From contig DDFD01000053.1 in NCBI GenBank assembly GCA_002337005.1, positions 1 through 64,000 of the forward strand: a DNA stretch of 64,000 nucleotides, given 5' to 3'. The position numbers and the translations under genes were made by a program. Positions 41,441 to 51,089 of this stretch are shown piece after piece. How positions within the stretch are numbered: the stretch's first letter is position 1; the number at the start of each line of letters is the position of its first letter. Under the pieces are notes generated by a model, which was given only the letters and a program-made list of their open reading frames with translations, was not told where the DNA came from and searched no databases. This stretch comes from Flavobacteriales bacterium UBA1937 (GTDB lineage: Bacteria; Bacteroidota; Bacteroidia; Flavobacteriales; Weeksellaceae).

Positions 41441-44400
41441 TTACATAGCTTCCATTTTGAAGTTCATACTTTCAATCACTTTTACCAAAGCAGCTACGGT
41501 ATCCATAGAAGTGAGACAAGGCACACCATTTTCTACAGAAGTTCTTCTGATTTGGAAACCGTCTCTTTCGGATTGTTTTCCAGATTTGGTGGTGTTTACT
41601 ACGTATTGTACTTTTCCTTTTTGAATTAAATCAATCAAGTTTACATCTCCTTCGTTTATTTTATAACCAATTTTTGTAGGAATGCCGTGCTCGATAAAAT
41701 ATTGAGCAGTTCCTTCTGTAGCCCAAATTCTGAAGCCCATATCAAATAATCTCTTCGCCAAAGCTGCCGCTTCTGGCTTATCTTTATCTGAAATGGTGAA
41801 TAAGAATGCTCCGTGTAAAGGAACTTTTCTACCAGCACCTACCAAACCTTTATACAATGCTTTTTCTAAGGTTAAATCTTTGCCCATTACTTCTCCCGTA
41901 GATTTCATTTCTGGACCTAAGGTAATATCTACTTTCGTTAATTTAGAGAAAGAGAAAACCGGAACTTTTACATACACCCCTTCTTTTATTGGAACTAAAC
42001 CGTTTTCGTAACCTAAATCTTTCAATTTAGCTCCTAAAATTGCTTTTGTAGCGAGATTTGCCATCGGAACATCTGTAATTTTCGAAAGGAAAGGAACAGT
42101 TCTAGACGAACGCGGATTTACCTCAATTACATACACCTCATCTTCGAAAAGTACATACTGAATATTCATTAATCCAACTACATTTAAACCTCTTGCTAAT
42201 CTTTCTGTATATTCTATCAATTGTTGATTGGCTTTTTCAGAAATATTTTGTGGAGGATACATTGCAATACTATCTCCAGAGTGTACTCCTGCTCTTTCGA
42301 TGTGTTCCATAATTCCTGGAATTACCACCGTTTCGCCATCACAAATTGCATCTACTTCTAGTTCTTTACCAATCATATATTTGTCAATAAGAATAGGATG
42401 CTCTGGATTTACATCTACTGCTGTATCCATATATCTCGCTAATTCTTCTTCGGCATATACAATTTCCATAGCTCTACCTCCCAAAACATAGCTTGGTCTT
42501 ACCAAAACAGGGAAACCAATTTCTCTGGCAATTACCAATGCATCTTCTTTGTTAAAACAAGTGCTTCCTTTTGGCTGAGGAATGCCTAATTCTTGTAATG
42601 CTTTTTCAAATTTATCACGATTTTCTGCTCGGTCTAGATCTTCTAAAGAAGTTCCTAAAATCTGTACGCCGTGATGTGCTAATTTATCTGCAAGGTTAAT
42701 AGCGGTTTGTCCGCCAAACTGAACCACCACCCCTTTTGGTTTTTCTAGTTCTATAATGTTCATTACATCTTCTTCCGTTAATGGTTCGAAGTATAATTTA
42801 TCTGAAATAGAGAAATCTGTAGAAACTGTTTCAGGATTATTGTTGATGATAATCGCTTCATAACCCATTTCTTTAATTGCCCAAACTGAGTGAACGGTTG
42901 CGTAATCAAACTCTACGCCCTGCCCTATTCTGATAGGCCCAGAACCCAGAACGATTACTTTTTCTTTATCCGAAACTATGCTTTCATTTTCTTCTTCGTA
43001 AGAACCGTAAAAATAAGGCGTTTCACTTTCAAATTCAGCAGCGCAAGTATCTACCATTTTATAAACTGGCATTACTCCGTTTTCTTTTCTGAATTTAAAA
43101 ATTTCTCTGTGGCTAGTATCCCAAAGATGCGCAATATTAACATCAGAAAAACCTAATTTCTTAGCTTCTCTTAGAATTTCTGCATTGAATTTATTTTCGG
43201 AAATTGTTTTTTCAAAATCTACTAATTTCTTAAATTTCCAAACAAAAAATTTATCAATTTTACTCCATTCTACGATGGTTTCCCAATTATAACCTTTTCT
43301 AAGTGCATCTCCTATAATAAATAATCTTTCGTCATCACAAACTCTTATTCTTCTTTCGATATCTTCTTCAGTAAGTGCTGCCGCTTGTTTAGATTTAAGA
43401 CCAAGATGTTGAATTCCTGTTTCTAAAGAACGAATCGCTTTCATTAAAGATTCTTCAAAAGTTCTTCCGATTGCCATTACCTCACCTGTTGCTTTCATTT
43501 GAGTAGAAAGTCTTCGGTCTGCATGCTCGAATTTATCAAAAGGAAATCTAGGAATTTTAGTTACCACATAATCCAAAGCTGGCTCGAAACAAGCATACGT
43601 TTTACCAGTTACAGGATTTAGCATTTCGTCTAGTGTAAGACCTACTGCAATTTTTGCTGCCAATTTTGCAATAGGATAGCCTGTAGCTTTACTTGCCAAA
43701 GCAGATGAACGAGAAACTCGAGGATTTACTTCAATAATATAATAATCAAAAGAATGAGGATCTAGCGCCAACTGTACATTACAACCACCTTCTATTCCTA
43801 AAGCTCTGATGATTTTGAGCGAAGCATTTCTCAGCATTTGATATTCTCTATCCGAAAGTGTCTGAGAAGGCGCTACTACAATAGAATCTCCGGTGTGAAC
43901 ACCAACTGGATCTATGTTCTCCATATTACAAACCACAATAGCATTGTCATTTGCATCACGCATTACTTCGTATTCTATTTCTTTGAAACCTGCAATTGAT
44001 TTTTCAATAAGACACTGATTTACAGGACTATACTTAAGACCGTTAGCCGTAATTTCTTTTAATTCTGTTTCATTATTGGCAATTCCACCACCTGTACCGC
44101 CCATCGTAAAAGCAGGACGAACGATTACTGGATAGCCAATTTCTGCTGCGAAATTTAATGCACCTTGCACATCATTTACAATATCAGAATCCGGAACAGG
44201 CTCATTCAATTCTCTCATCAAAGCACGGAAAAGTTCTCTATCTTCCGCTTGATTAATGGCAGAAAGTTTAGTTCCTAAAACCTCTACACCGCATTCTTCT
44301 AAAATTCCAGAATTTTGTAATTCTACTGCCATATTAAGACCTGTTTGTCCGCCCAAAGTAGGCAAAAGCGCATCTGGTCTTTCTTTTCTAATGATATGAC

Positions 44401-44620
44401 TAACGAAGGGTAAAGAGATAGGTTCTATATATACCTTATCTGCAATTTCTTTATCCGTCATAATTGTAGCAGGATTCGAATTGATCAAAATTACCTTATA
44501 CCCTTCCTCTTTTAGGGCAAGGCAAGCCTGAGTTCCAGCATAATCAAACTCTGCAGCTTGACCGATGATAATTGGCCCACTTCCTATTACTAAAATTGTT
44601 TTTATATCTGTACGTTTCAT
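41441..44620 (-). CDS. carB: Carbamoyl-phosphate synthase large subunit
   Basis: 1059 residues, near the 1073 of E. coli. The two homologous ATP-grasp halves are clear: the first has [34 protein letters not shown] and [20 protein letters not shown]. The second has [35 protein letters not shown] and [19 protein letters not shown]. The C-terminal MGS-like allosteric domain follows (about 930-1059, [20 protein letters not shown]). It makes carbamoyl phosphate for pyrimidines and arginine. It is 67 bp after carA and likely co-transcribed. Confidence 0.96.
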   Translation of the reverse strand: MKRTDIKTILVIGSGPIIIGQAAEFDYAGTQACLALKEEGYKVILINSNPATIMTDKEIADKVYIEPISLPFVSHIIRKERPDALLPTLGGQTGLNMAVELQNSGILEECGVEVLGTKLSAINQAEDRELFRALMRELNEPVPDSDIVNDVQGALNFAAEIGYPVIVRPAFTMGGTGGGIANNETELKEITANGLKYSPVNQCLIEKSIAGFKEIEYEVMRDANDNAIVVCNMENIDPVGVHTGDSIVVAPSQTLSDREYQMLRNASLKIIRALGIEGGCNVQLALDPHSFDYYIIEVNPRVSRSSALASKATGYPIAKLAAKIAVGLTLDEMLNPVTGKTYACFEPALDYVVTKIPRFPFDKFEHADRRLSTQMKATGEVMAIGRTFEESLMKAIRSLETGIQHLGLKSKQAAALTEEDIERRIRVCDDERLFIIGDALRKGYNWETIVEWSKIDKFFVWKFKKLVDFEKTISENKFNAEILREAKKLGFSDVNIAHLWDTSHREIFKFRKENGVMPVYKMVDTCAAEFESETPYFYGSYEEENESIVSDKEKVIVLGSGPIRIGQGVEFDYATVHSVWAIKEMGYEAIIINNNPETVSTDFSISDKLYFEPLTEEDVMNIIELEKPKGVVVQFGGQTAINLADKLAHHGVQILGTSLEDLDRAENRDKFEKALQELGIPQPKGSTCFNKEDALVIAREIGFPVLVRPSYVLGGRAMEIVYAEEELARYMDTAVDVNPEHPILIDKYMIGKELEVDAICDGETVVIPGIMEHIERAGVHSGDSIAMYPPQNISEKANQQLIEYTERLARGLNVVGLMNIQYVLFEDEVYVIEVNPRSSRTVPFLSKITDVPMANLATKAILGAKLKDLGYENGLVPIKEGVYVKVPVFSFSKLTKVDITLGPEMKSTGEVMGKDLTLEKALYKGLVGAGRKVPLHGAFLFTISDKDKPEAAALAKRLFDMGFRIWATEGTAQYFIEHGIPTKIGYKINEGDVNLIDLIQKGKVQYVVNTTKSGKQSERDGFQIRRTSVENGVPCLTSMDTVAALVKVIESMNFKMEAM

Positions 44621-44687
44621 TTTTATATTGCTGAAAATCGGAAATCCGAAATTCTAAGATTTATGAGTTATCTAAAATTTGAAATTC

Positions 44688-45770
44688 TTAATTACTATGA
44701 GCTTTAAAATCCTCCATCAATTTGATAAATTCATCAAAAAGATAATTCGCATCTTCAGGACCAGGGCTAGCTTCGGGATGGTACTGAACTGAGAAACAAG
44801 GATGGATTTTGTGCCTGATTCCTTCGTTTGTCCTATCATTAAGAGCTATGTGCGTAACTTCTAAATCTGTGTTGACTAGAGATTCTTCGTCTATAGCATA
44901 CCCGTGATTCTGAGAAGTAATGGCCACTTTATTGGTTTTTAAATCTAAAACAGGATGATTACCACCTCTATGCCCAAATTTCAGTTTATACGTTTTAGCA
45001 CCACAGGCTAAACCAATCAATTGATGTCCTAAACAAATTCCAAAAATCGGAACTTTACCAAGTAACCCCCTAATCATTTCCTGAGCATGTGGTACATCTT
45101 GCGGATCACCAGGTCCATTAGAAAGCATAATTCCGTCTGGTTTCATCAGAAGAATCTCTTCTGCAGTAGTGTCTTGAGAAACCACTACAATATCACAATC
45201 TCTGTTTGACAACTCTCTGATGATGCCTAATTTAGAACCAAAATCTACCAAAACTACTTTATACCCTTTTCCAGGAGCAGAATATGGTGTTTTTGTAGAA
45301 ACTTGTTCTACTTGGTTGGTTGGGAAATTGGTTAATTTCAAATCTTGAATTACTGTTTCAGTATCCACATCTGTACTTACGATTTTTCCTTTTACTACTC
45401 CTCTGTTTCTAATAATTCTAGTGAGTTTTCTGGTATCAATGCCAGAAATCCCCGAAAGATTTCTCTTTTTAAATAATTCATCTAAAGACATCTGACTTCT
45501 GAAGTTAGAAGGATAATCACAAAGTTCTTTTACGATAAGACCTTTAATAGCAGGCTCTATACTTTCAAAATCATCTCTGTTAATCCCATAATTCCCGATG
45601 AGTGGATACGTCATACAAACGATTTGTCCACAATAAGAAGGGTCTGATAATAGTTCTTGATAACCAGTCATTCCGGTATTAAAAACCACTTCACCTTCCG
45701 TTGCGTGATTGACTCCGAAACCTTCGCCAAAGAAAACTTCTCCAGATTCTAAAACTAATTTACTTTTCAT
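44688..45770 (-). CDS. carA: Carbamoyl-phosphate synthase small subunit
   Basis: 360 residues. The N-terminal domain begins MKSKLVLESGEVFFGEGFG and has GMTGYQELLSDPSYCGQIV. The glutaminase domain has LSNGPGDPQDVPHAQEMI, the catalytic cysteine in IFGICLGHQLIGLACG and the His/Glu pair in SVQYHPEASPGPED. It releases ammonia from glutamine for CarB. A terminator lies between pyrB and carA, so carAB probably has its own start in the 187-bp gap. Confidence 0.96.
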   Translation of the reverse strand: MKSKLVLESGEVFFGEGFGVNHATEGEVVFNTGMTGYQELLSDPSYCGQIVCMTYPLIGNYGINRDDFESIEPAIKGLIVKELCDYPSNFRSQMSLDELFKKRNLSGISGIDTRKLTRIIRNRGVVKGKIVSTDVDTETVIQDLKLTNFPTNQVEQVSTKTPYSAPGKGYKVVLVDFGSKLGIIRELSNRDCDIVVVSQDTTAEEILLMKPDGIMLSNGPGDPQDVPHAQEMIRGLLGKVPIFGICLGHQLIGLACGAKTYKLKFGHRGGNHPVLDLKTNKVAITSQNHGYAIDEESLVNTDLEVTHIALNDRTNEGIRHKIHPCFSVQYHPEASPGPEDANYLFDEFIKLMEDFKAHSN

Positions 45771-45812
45771 TTTTACTTTTAAGATTTATCTAATCTAATT
45801 AAAAAATTTGAA

Positions 45813-45820
45813 CAAAATTA
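45813..45820 (-). promoter_or_regulatory. Candidate -7 element for carAB
   Basis: The minus strand reads TAATTTTG (TAnnTTTG), 42 bp before the carA ATG. A TTTG lies only 12 bp upstream, short of the usual 17-23 bp. Confidence 0.3.
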
Positions 45821-45925
45821 TAAAAAATTTACCAAACTAAGATAAAAAATCTTTTAAACTTAATTTTGACAGTTATTTTTTACTTTTCAACAATATAACA
45901 CTATTTATTTTTTTACCCATAAAAA

Positions 45926-45946
45926 ATGAGAGCCGAAAGCTCTCAT
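45926..45946 (-). terminator. Intrinsic terminator after pyrB
   Basis: ATGAGAGC-N5-GCTCTCAT is a perfect 8-bp stem followed on the minus strand by a T-run, 11 bp after the pyrB stop. Confidence 0.82.
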
Positions 45947-45957
45947 CCAGATTGGGA

Positions 45958-46857
45958 TTATTTTATCTCATCAAACTCGAACGACTGTTTTTCCAGAACG
46001 TACTTTAAAATAGCCATCCTCGCAAAAACGCCATTGCTCATTTGTTTGAAAATTCTACTTCTACCGCATTCTACCAAATCTGCATCTATTTCTACACCTC
46101 TATTTACTGGTGCAGGATGCATTATAATAGCTTTTGGTTTCATTTTTTTCTCACGCTCTTTAGTAAGTCCATATTTTCTAAGATATTCTGGAGCGGTAAG
46201 TTTCATTTTTTCTTGATGCCTTTCGTGCTGAATTCTTAACAACATCAATACATCTACTTCTTTTATTAAATCCTCAAAAGGAAGATAGGTACCATTTACC
46301 AACATAGCTTCATCAAACCAATCTACAGGACCAGAGAAATAAACCTTCGCACCTAATCTTCTTAATGTGTCTGCATTAGAGTTTGCTACTCTACTGTGTT
46401 TTACATCACCTACAATACCAACCTTAAGACCTTTGAAATCTCCAAATTCTTGTTTAATGGTCATTATATCTAAAATCGCTTGACTAGGATGATGCCCTAT
46501 CCCATCTCCAGCATTTACTAGCGCCAAGTTCGCATCTTTTAATTCATCATAATACCTTGTTTGTTGATGACGAATTACTGCTACATTAATACCAATGGCT
46601 TCTAACGTGTTAATAGTATCTAGCAAAGTTTCTCCTTTATTTATAGAGCTCTTGCTTTCATCAAATTGTACCAAATGTAGACCTAATTTTTTTTCTGCAA
46701 TTTCAAAACTTACTTTGGTTCTGGTACTATCCTCAAAAAATAAGTTGGCTACAAAAATGTCACTTTTTGCTTTCATGATTTTGCCTTCTGCAAAATCAAG
46801 TGCATCTTTCAGAATTCCTTGGATGCTGTCTGTGGTTAATCTTGATAATTTAATCAT
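45958..46857 (-). CDS. pyrB: Aspartate carbamoyltransferase catalytic chain
   Basis: 299 residues. The carbamoyl-phosphate loop [71 protein letters not shown] and [13 protein letters not shown] all match. It joins carbamoyl phosphate and aspartate to give carbamoyl aspartate. No pyrI follows. It is preceded by a short leader ORF with a T-run and a terminator, suggesting control by UTP-sensitive attenuation as in E. coli pyrBI. Confidence 0.95.
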   Translation of the reverse strand: MIKLSRLTTDSIQGILKDALDFAEGKIMKAKSDIFVANLFFEDSTRTKVSFEIAEKKLGLHLVQFDESKSSINKGETLLDTINTLEAIGINVAVIRHQQTRYYDELKDANLALVNAGDGIGHHPSQAILDIMTIKQEFGDFKGLKVGIVGDVKHSRVANSNADTLRRLGAKVYFSGPVDWFDEAMLVNGTYLPFEDLIKEVDVLMLLRIQHERHQEKMKLTAPEYLRKYGLTKEREKKMKPKAIIMHPAPVNRGVEIDADLVECGRSRIFKQMSNGVFARMAILKYVLEKQSFEFDEIK

Positions 46858-46882
46858 GGCTCTGTAAAAAAATTATAAAAAA

Positions 46883-46907
46883 AAACGAAGCCGATACGAC
46901 TTCGTTT
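46883..46907 (-). terminator. Attenuator terminator in the pyrB leader
   Basis: On the minus strand AAACGAAG pairs with CTTCGTTT (8 bp, extendable by CG/CG past one mismatch) and is followed by nine T. The hairpin starts 2 nt after the leader ORF stop, so a ribosome at the stop would block it. Confidence 0.82.
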
Positions 46908-46909
46908 CA

Positions 46910-46978
46910 TTAAAAAAATATTATTCTTGCGGTTTGAAAACCGGAATTGACTATTGATATGTAACCGTTAAGTTTCAT
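46910..46978 (-). CDS. pyrB leader peptide (22 aa)
   Basis: The minus-strand ATG at 46976-46978 begins a 22-codon frame (MKLNGYISIVNSGFQTAR, then IIFF) with a TAA stop at 46910-46912. The last codons run ATA ATA TTT TTT TAA, a T-rich tract where polymerase would pause when UTP is low. The stop abuts the terminator stem. The -7 element ends just 5 nt before the ATG. The arrangement is that of the pyrBI leader of enteric bacteria, though the peptide itself looks unrelated. Translation is inferred. Confidence 0.75.
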   Translation of the reverse strand: MKLNGYISIVNSGFQTARIIFF

Positions 46979-46983
46979 TGTTG

Positions 46984-47014
46984 CAAATATACGTATAAAC
47001 TAAAATCTTACAAA
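46984..47014 (-). promoter_or_regulatory. Promoter of the pyrB leader
   Basis: On the minus strand a -33 TTTG (47011-47014), a 19-bp spacer and a -7 TATATTTG (46984-46991) give a full consensus match. The leader ATG begins 5 nt after the -7 element (TATATTTGCAACAATG). Confidence 0.8.
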
Positions 47015-47062
47015 ATTTTTTAAAAAAATTATTTTTCTTTAACATTTTAATTGCAAATTTAG

Positions 47063-47087
47063 TATATCTTTGCTAAAAAAGTATATA
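47063..47087. promoter_or_regulatory. Palindrome over the -7/start region of the InsA-like gene
   Basis: TATATCTTT-GCTAAA-AAAGTATATA is a dyad (TATAnCTTT...AAAGnTATA). It contains a plus-strand -7 element TATCTTTG (47065-47072) and reaches the first base of the ATG. A near copy lies at 47508-47531. Confidence 0.5.
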
Positions 47088-47506
47088 TGAAAATTTCTTG
47101 CTGCCCTAAATGCGAAAACACAGAAATAGTGAAAAGTGGCATTGTAAAAGGAAAACAAAGGTTTTTTTGTAGAAATTGCAATTACTATTTCACGGTTAAT
47201 AAACTCGGTAAAAAGATAGATGATTACTATGTAACCAAAGCCCTACAACTCTATCTAGAAGGACTAAGTTTGCGAGAAATAGAACGCATTCTAGGAATAT
47301 CGCACGTTACGATAAGTTCTTGGATAAAAGAATACAACATTAAGAAGCCTCCACATTCTGATTTTCACGCTACTTATAAGGTTTTTAAGCAGAAAGAATT
47401 AGCAGAATATATAGAAAAAGAAGAAAATTTAAAGGGAAACGGTCTCATTATTACAGAGTTTGGAGATAAATTTATGCTCATAAAATGGGAACGTTTTAAA
47501 AAATAA
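47087..47506 (+). CDS. IS1 InsA-like zinc-ribbon/HTH DNA-binding protein (domesticated?)
   Basis: 139 residues. The N-terminal zinc ribbon has CCPKCENTEIVKSGIVKGKQ and FFCRNCNYYFTV (C-X2-C...C-X2-C). A helix-turn-helix follows at about 58-90 (LYLEGLSLREIERILGISHV). This is the layout of IS1/IS1595 InsA-type N-terminal domains. No DDE catalytic part follows in any frame, and the C-terminal 45 residues are small and charged. The intact frame and the palindromes on both sides suggest a host regulator. It sits ahead of the porin-transporter-kinase-acs genes on the same strand and may control them. A remnant of an insertion sequence is the alternative. Confidence 0.72.
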   Translation: MKISCCPKCENTEIVKSGIVKGKQRFFCRNCNYYFTVNKLGKKIDDYYVTKALQLYLEGLSLREIERILGISHVTISSWIKEYNIKKPPHSDFHATYKVFKQKELAEYIEKEENLKGNGLIITEFGDKFMLIKWERFKK

Positions 47507-47507
47507 C

Positions 47508-47531
47508 TATACCTTTTAACAAAGATATATA
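47508..47531. promoter_or_regulatory. Second palindrome, between the InsA-like gene and the porin gene
   Basis: TATACCTTT-TAAC-AAAGATATATA is a dyad of the same form as 47063-47087. In reverse complement it matches that site at about 20 of 23 positions. It lies 71 bp before the porin ATG. No TAnnTTTG is seen for the porin gene. Confidence 0.5.
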
Positions 47532-47601
47532 CAAAATTTTTACAGAGTTTTTTTTATTATCAGTTTAGCTGTGTTAAAATCACAAAAAACTGTTTAAAAT
47601 T

Positions 47602-48870
47602 ATGAAGAAAACTCAACTAATCCTAGCTGGTATTGCATCTTTATTATTTGGCAATACTTTGTTCGGACAAGAAAAACCAAAAGAATGGGACGTGAGTCTC
47701 TATGGTTTTGCAAGAGCAGATTACATTTTCGATTCTAGAAAATCTGCTTACGTAAGAGAGTACAATTTGAATCTTTATCCTCTAGATGTAGCAAAAGACA
47801 CCAATGGTGAAGATAAAAACGCAACAGGTTCTAGCAACTTTTTATCTGTAGTTTCGAGAATTGGAGTAAAATTTAAAGGGCCAGATGTTTTTAAAGCAAA
47901 AATTTCAGGAAATATAGAAGGGGATTTCTTCGGAAATACAGAAGTTAATGCTGCAACCTCTGGAACAGGAAGCATAGGCCTTTTTAGGCTAAGACATGCT
48001 ACCATAAAACTAGATTGGGCTAAAACATCTCTTACATTAGGACAAACTTGGTATCCTACATTTATTCCTGAGGTTTTCCCTGGTGTTGCAAACTTTAATA
48101 CGGGAATTATGTTCAATCCTTTTGGTTGGGCTTCACAAATTAGATTCAGACAAAAATTATCTGAACAAATTTCATTAGATCTGGTAGCTTACAAAGACAG
48201 AGAATTCACCGCTTCTTCGGTAACAGGAACAGCACCTAACGCGCCTACATTTAATTCTTCTGTACCAACACTTCACGGTCAACTTCAATTCAAAAACAAA
48301 AAAATAATTGCTGGATTGGGTGCAGAGTATCAATCTTTAAAACCTGTAATAGAATCTGGAGGTTTAGTTTCTGATGAAAAATTAAATTCTACCACTGTTT
48401 TCGGATATTTTAAATATGCAGATGATGCTATTGTTACTAAATTATACGGAATTTCTGGCGGAAACCTTACTCACCTTGTCATGTTAGGCGGATATGGTAG
48501 TTATGCCAATTCAAACGGAATAGATTCTTATAAACCTACTAAAACTACTGCTTTTTGGGTAGATATTGCAAGCAATAAACCCAAAATTGCCCCAGGATTA
48601 TTTGCTGGTTATACGAAAAACAATGGTTTATCAGACGCTGGCTACAAAGCGCTCTATATGAGAGGTCTCAACGGAACTACAAGAGCAGTAGATAACGTAT
48701 GGAGAGTATCTGCAAGAGTAGATTTCAAAGAAAATAAATTTAAGCTTTCTCCAGAATTAGAATACACTGCTGCAACTTGGGGCGCTATGGATTCTTCTGC
48801 CAAAGTAGTTTCGGCTAAAGAAAACGTTGGAAATTTCCGAGCTTTAGTAAGCGCTTCTTATTCATTCTAA
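47602..48870 (+). CDS. Outer-membrane beta-barrel channel, DcaP/porin-like
   Basis: 422 residues. A signal peptide (ending NTLFGQ) is followed by KEWDVSLYGFARADYIFDSR, a long run of alternating strands, LRHATIKLDWAKTSLTLGQT, FNPFGWASQIRFRQ and an aromatic end (ALVSASYSF), the usual outer-membrane insertion signal. It resembles DcaP-like porins. Its position before a carboxylate-type symporter and acyl-CoA synthetases suggests it lets small organic acids cross the outer membrane; this is inference. Confidence 0.8.
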   Translation: MKKTQLILAGIASLLFGNTLFGQEKPKEWDVSLYGFARADYIFDSRKSAYVREYNLNLYPLDVAKDTNGEDKNATGSSNFLSVVSRIGVKFKGPDVFKAKISGNIEGDFFGNTEVNAATSGTGSIGLFRLRHATIKLDWAKTSLTLGQTWYPTFIPEVFPGVANFNTGIMFNPFGWASQIRFRQKLSEQISLDLVAYKDREFTASSVTGTAPNAPTFNSSVPTLHGQLQFKNKKIIAGLGAEYQSLKPVIESGGLVSDEKLNSTTVFGYFKYADDAIVTKLYGISGGNLTHLVMLGGYGSYANSNGIDSYKPTKTTAFWVDIASNKPKIAPGLFAGYTKNNGLSDAGYKALYMRGLNGTTRAVDNVWRVSARVDFKENKFKLSPELEYTAATWGAMDSSAKVVSAKENVGNFRALVSASYSF

Positions 48871-48901
48871 ATAAAACAATAATTCTAAAAAACAAAATAT
48901 T

Positions 48902-50485
48902 ATGAGCCATCAATTTAATTCTCAAGCAGAGCATGATGCATACGTAGAAGAACGCAAAAAAAACAGTACCATCTGGAGCGTAATCATGGCTTCGTCATTA
49001 GGTACAATGATCGAATGGTATGATTTCTATATTTTCGGGAGTTTGGCAGTAGTATTATCTACTAAATTTTTCCCAGCAGACAATCCTACCGCAGCATTTT
49101 TATCTACACTTGCAACATTTGCAGCGGGATTTGTAGTAAGACCTTTCGGTGCATTATTTTTCGGAAGATTAGGTGACCTTATTGGTAGAAAATACACCTT
49201 CTTGGTTACCTTATTAATTATGGGATTTTCTACTTTTTTAATAGGATGTATTCCTGCGTATGAAACCATTGGATTTATGGCGCCAGTTCTTGTACTATTA
49301 TTAAGATTATTACAAGGTTTGGCGTTGGGCGGAGAATATGGTGGTGCTGCAACTTATGTAGCAGAATATTCTCAACCTCATAGACGTGGATATTGGACTT
49401 CTTGGATTCAAACTACTGCTACAATAGGGCTTTTTGTTTCTTTGATTGTCATTTTAGTCACAAAATCTTCTCTTTCTGCCGAAGAATTTGACAATTGGGG
49501 ATGGAGAGTTCCGTTTTGGGTTTCTATTTTGATGGTAGGTGTATCTTACATCATTAGAAAAAACATGAAAGAATCTCCGCTTTTCGCCAAAGCTAAAAAA
49601 GAAGGAAAAACTTCTACCAATCCATTAAAAGAATCTTTCGGGAATAAATATAATTTCAAGTTTGTATTATTGGCATTATTTGGAGCAGTAATGGGACAAG
49701 GTGTAGTCTGGTACACTGGGCAATTCTACGCCATGTCTTTTATGCAAAAAGTAATGAATCTAGACGGACAACAGGTAGATTCGCTAATGGCAACATCGCT
49801 TTTTGTTGCAACACCTTTGTTTGTTTTCTTTGGTTGGTTGTCTGATAAAGTAGGTAGAAAAACCATTATGATGGTTGGGATGCTTATTGCCATATTATCT
49901 TACAGACCTATCTATGATAAAATGTTTAAACTAGGAGATTATTCTGTAAAACAAGAATTAACAGAAAAAGCAACCAAAGAAGCTACTGCTAAAGTTCTAG
50001 AAGGAGCAAAAGTAGATTCTGTTTACACTACTCAAAAATTCTATGCAGATGGTGCTGTTTATAAAGAAGTAGTAACCAAACATCTTGATAACGGAAAAAT
50101 AATGCTAGATGAAAAGGGCAAAGACAAAGTAGAAACCAAAATTACCAAAACTGTAGATAGCCATACAAAATGGATGCTTGCGTTTTGGGTATTTATACAA
50201 GTTGTTTTTGTAACGATGGTTTATGGGCCTATTGCAGCATTCTTAGTAGAAATGTTCCCAATCAGAATTAGATATACATCTATGTCTCTGCCATATCATA
50301 TTGGTAATGGAGTATTCGGAGGATTATTACCAGCAGTAGCAACTTATCTAGTAACATCTGCTAAAGATGCCGGAAATCCTGAATATTACTTGCAAGGTTT
50401 ATGGTATCCTATTGTTGTAGCTGGCGTTTGTTTAATCATCGGTATGATTTATCTGGACGGAAAAGATAGAAATGTAGAGGATTAA
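48902..50485 (+). CDS. MHS-family MFS symporter with a large loop insertion
   Basis: 527 residues, longer than the usual ~430-450. MHS marks are strong: SSLGTMIEWYDFYIFGSLAV, RPFGALFFGRLGDLIGRKYT, LRLLQGLALGGEYGGAATYV and EFFP-like AAFLVEMFPIRIRYTSMSLP. Between about residues 335 and 420 there is a hydrophilic insert (YDKMFKLGDYSVKQELTEKA, through KDKVETKITKTVDS) inside the second half. The family moves mono- and dicarboxylates or betaines with protons. Neighbours suggest acetate, propionate or a similar acid. It lies 31 bp after the porin gene. Confidence 0.88.
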   Translation: MSHQFNSQAEHDAYVEERKKNSTIWSVIMASSLGTMIEWYDFYIFGSLAVVLSTKFFPADNPTAAFLSTLATFAAGFVVRPFGALFFGRLGDLIGRKYTFLVTLLIMGFSTFLIGCIPAYETIGFMAPVLVLLLRLLQGLALGGEYGGAATYVAEYSQPHRRGYWTSWIQTTATIGLFVSLIVILVTKSSLSAEEFDNWGWRVPFWVSILMVGVSYIIRKNMKESPLFAKAKKEGKTSTNPLKESFGNKYNFKFVLLALFGAVMGQGVVWYTGQFYAMSFMQKVMNLDGQQVDSLMATSLFVATPLFVFFGWLSDKVGRKTIMMVGMLIAILSYRPIYDKMFKLGDYSVKQELTEKATKEATAKVLEGAKVDSVYTTQKFYADGAVYKEVVTKHLDNGKIMLDEKGKDKVETKITKTVDSHTKWMLAFWVFIQVVFVTMVYGPIAAFLVEMFPIRIRYTSMSLPYHIGNGVFGGLLPAVATYLVTSAKDAGNPEYYLQGLWYPIVVAGVCLIIGMIYLDGKDRNVED

Positions 50486-50604
50486 TTAGATGGATGTGAA
50501 ATGATAGATGTGAGAAATTTAACACTAAAAAAAGTATCACAAATCTAAACTTCTACAACTCAACAAAATTTTAAAAATTTTCACTAACTTTAAAAAACAA
50601 AAAA

Positions 50605-50832
50605 ATGGACGCAATAAAAAAAATATTAGGTATCGTTTGGCTAGCATTGGCAGCAGCAGTAGCCTACTTTGGGCTTACCGTTTTAGGAATTCCAAAAATT
50701 ACATCTGGCAAACAAGAAGACCTTGTTTTTGGGATTATTATTGTATTTGTATTAATGCCAATTGTAGTAGGCGGATTGGCTGTTTTCGGATGGTATGCCC
50801 TAAATGGCGAATATTCTGCTAACAAAAAATAA
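50605..50832 (+). CDS. Small two-segment membrane protein (DUF6814-like)
   Basis: 75 residues with two membrane segments (IVWLALAAAVAYFGLTVLGI and DLVFGIIIVFVLMPIVVGGL) and ending LNGEYSANKK. Small proteins like this are often found next to MHS transporters in Bacteroidota, and it may be an accessory subunit. Family name recalled with moderate certainty; no known function. Confidence 0.7.
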   Translation: MDAIKKILGIVWLALAAAVAYFGLTVLGIPKITSGKQEDLVFGIIIVFVLMPIVVGGLAVFGWYALNGEYSANKK

Positions 50833-50894
50833 ATGATTATAGATGGTTGATATTTGAAGGTTTCATTTATCAACCATCTTTTTATTTTATCATT

Positions 50895-51089
50895 ATGAAA
50901 AAAAGACACGAACAAAAATTGGTTATTCTAAGTGTAGTACTTTTTGTACTATTCAATGCACCAGTTTTGCTCTTGTTTAATAAAATTGAAAACTATTTTG
51001 GACTTCCATTCATCTACGTTTACATTTTCGGGATTTGGTTATTATCTGTAGTTTTTTCATTTATAATCTTCAAGAAATTTGATGAATAG
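50895..51089 (+). CDS. Small two-segment membrane protein ahead of the sensor kinase
   Basis: 64 residues from the ATG at 50895 (MKKRHEQKLVILSVVLFVLF). The frame is open from 50847, but the earlier part is unlike a protein N-terminus. Two membrane segments (LVILSVVLFVLFNAPVLLLF and VYIFGIWLLSVVFSFIIF) end in KKFDE. It overlaps the sensor gene start by 8 bp. Short proteins of this kind accompany SLC5-type symporters (compare DUF4212/YjcH-type), so an accessory role is plausible. Confidence 0.72.
   Translation: MKKRHEQKLVILSVVLFVLFNAPVLLLFNKIENYFGLPFIYVYIFGIWLLSVVFSFIIFKKFDE

Noticed and set aside
47087..47506. An active IS1-type insertion sequence
   Set aside because: Only the InsA-like DNA-binding part is present. 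There is no DDE transposase frame, and the flanking dyads are promoter-linked with no target duplication seen.
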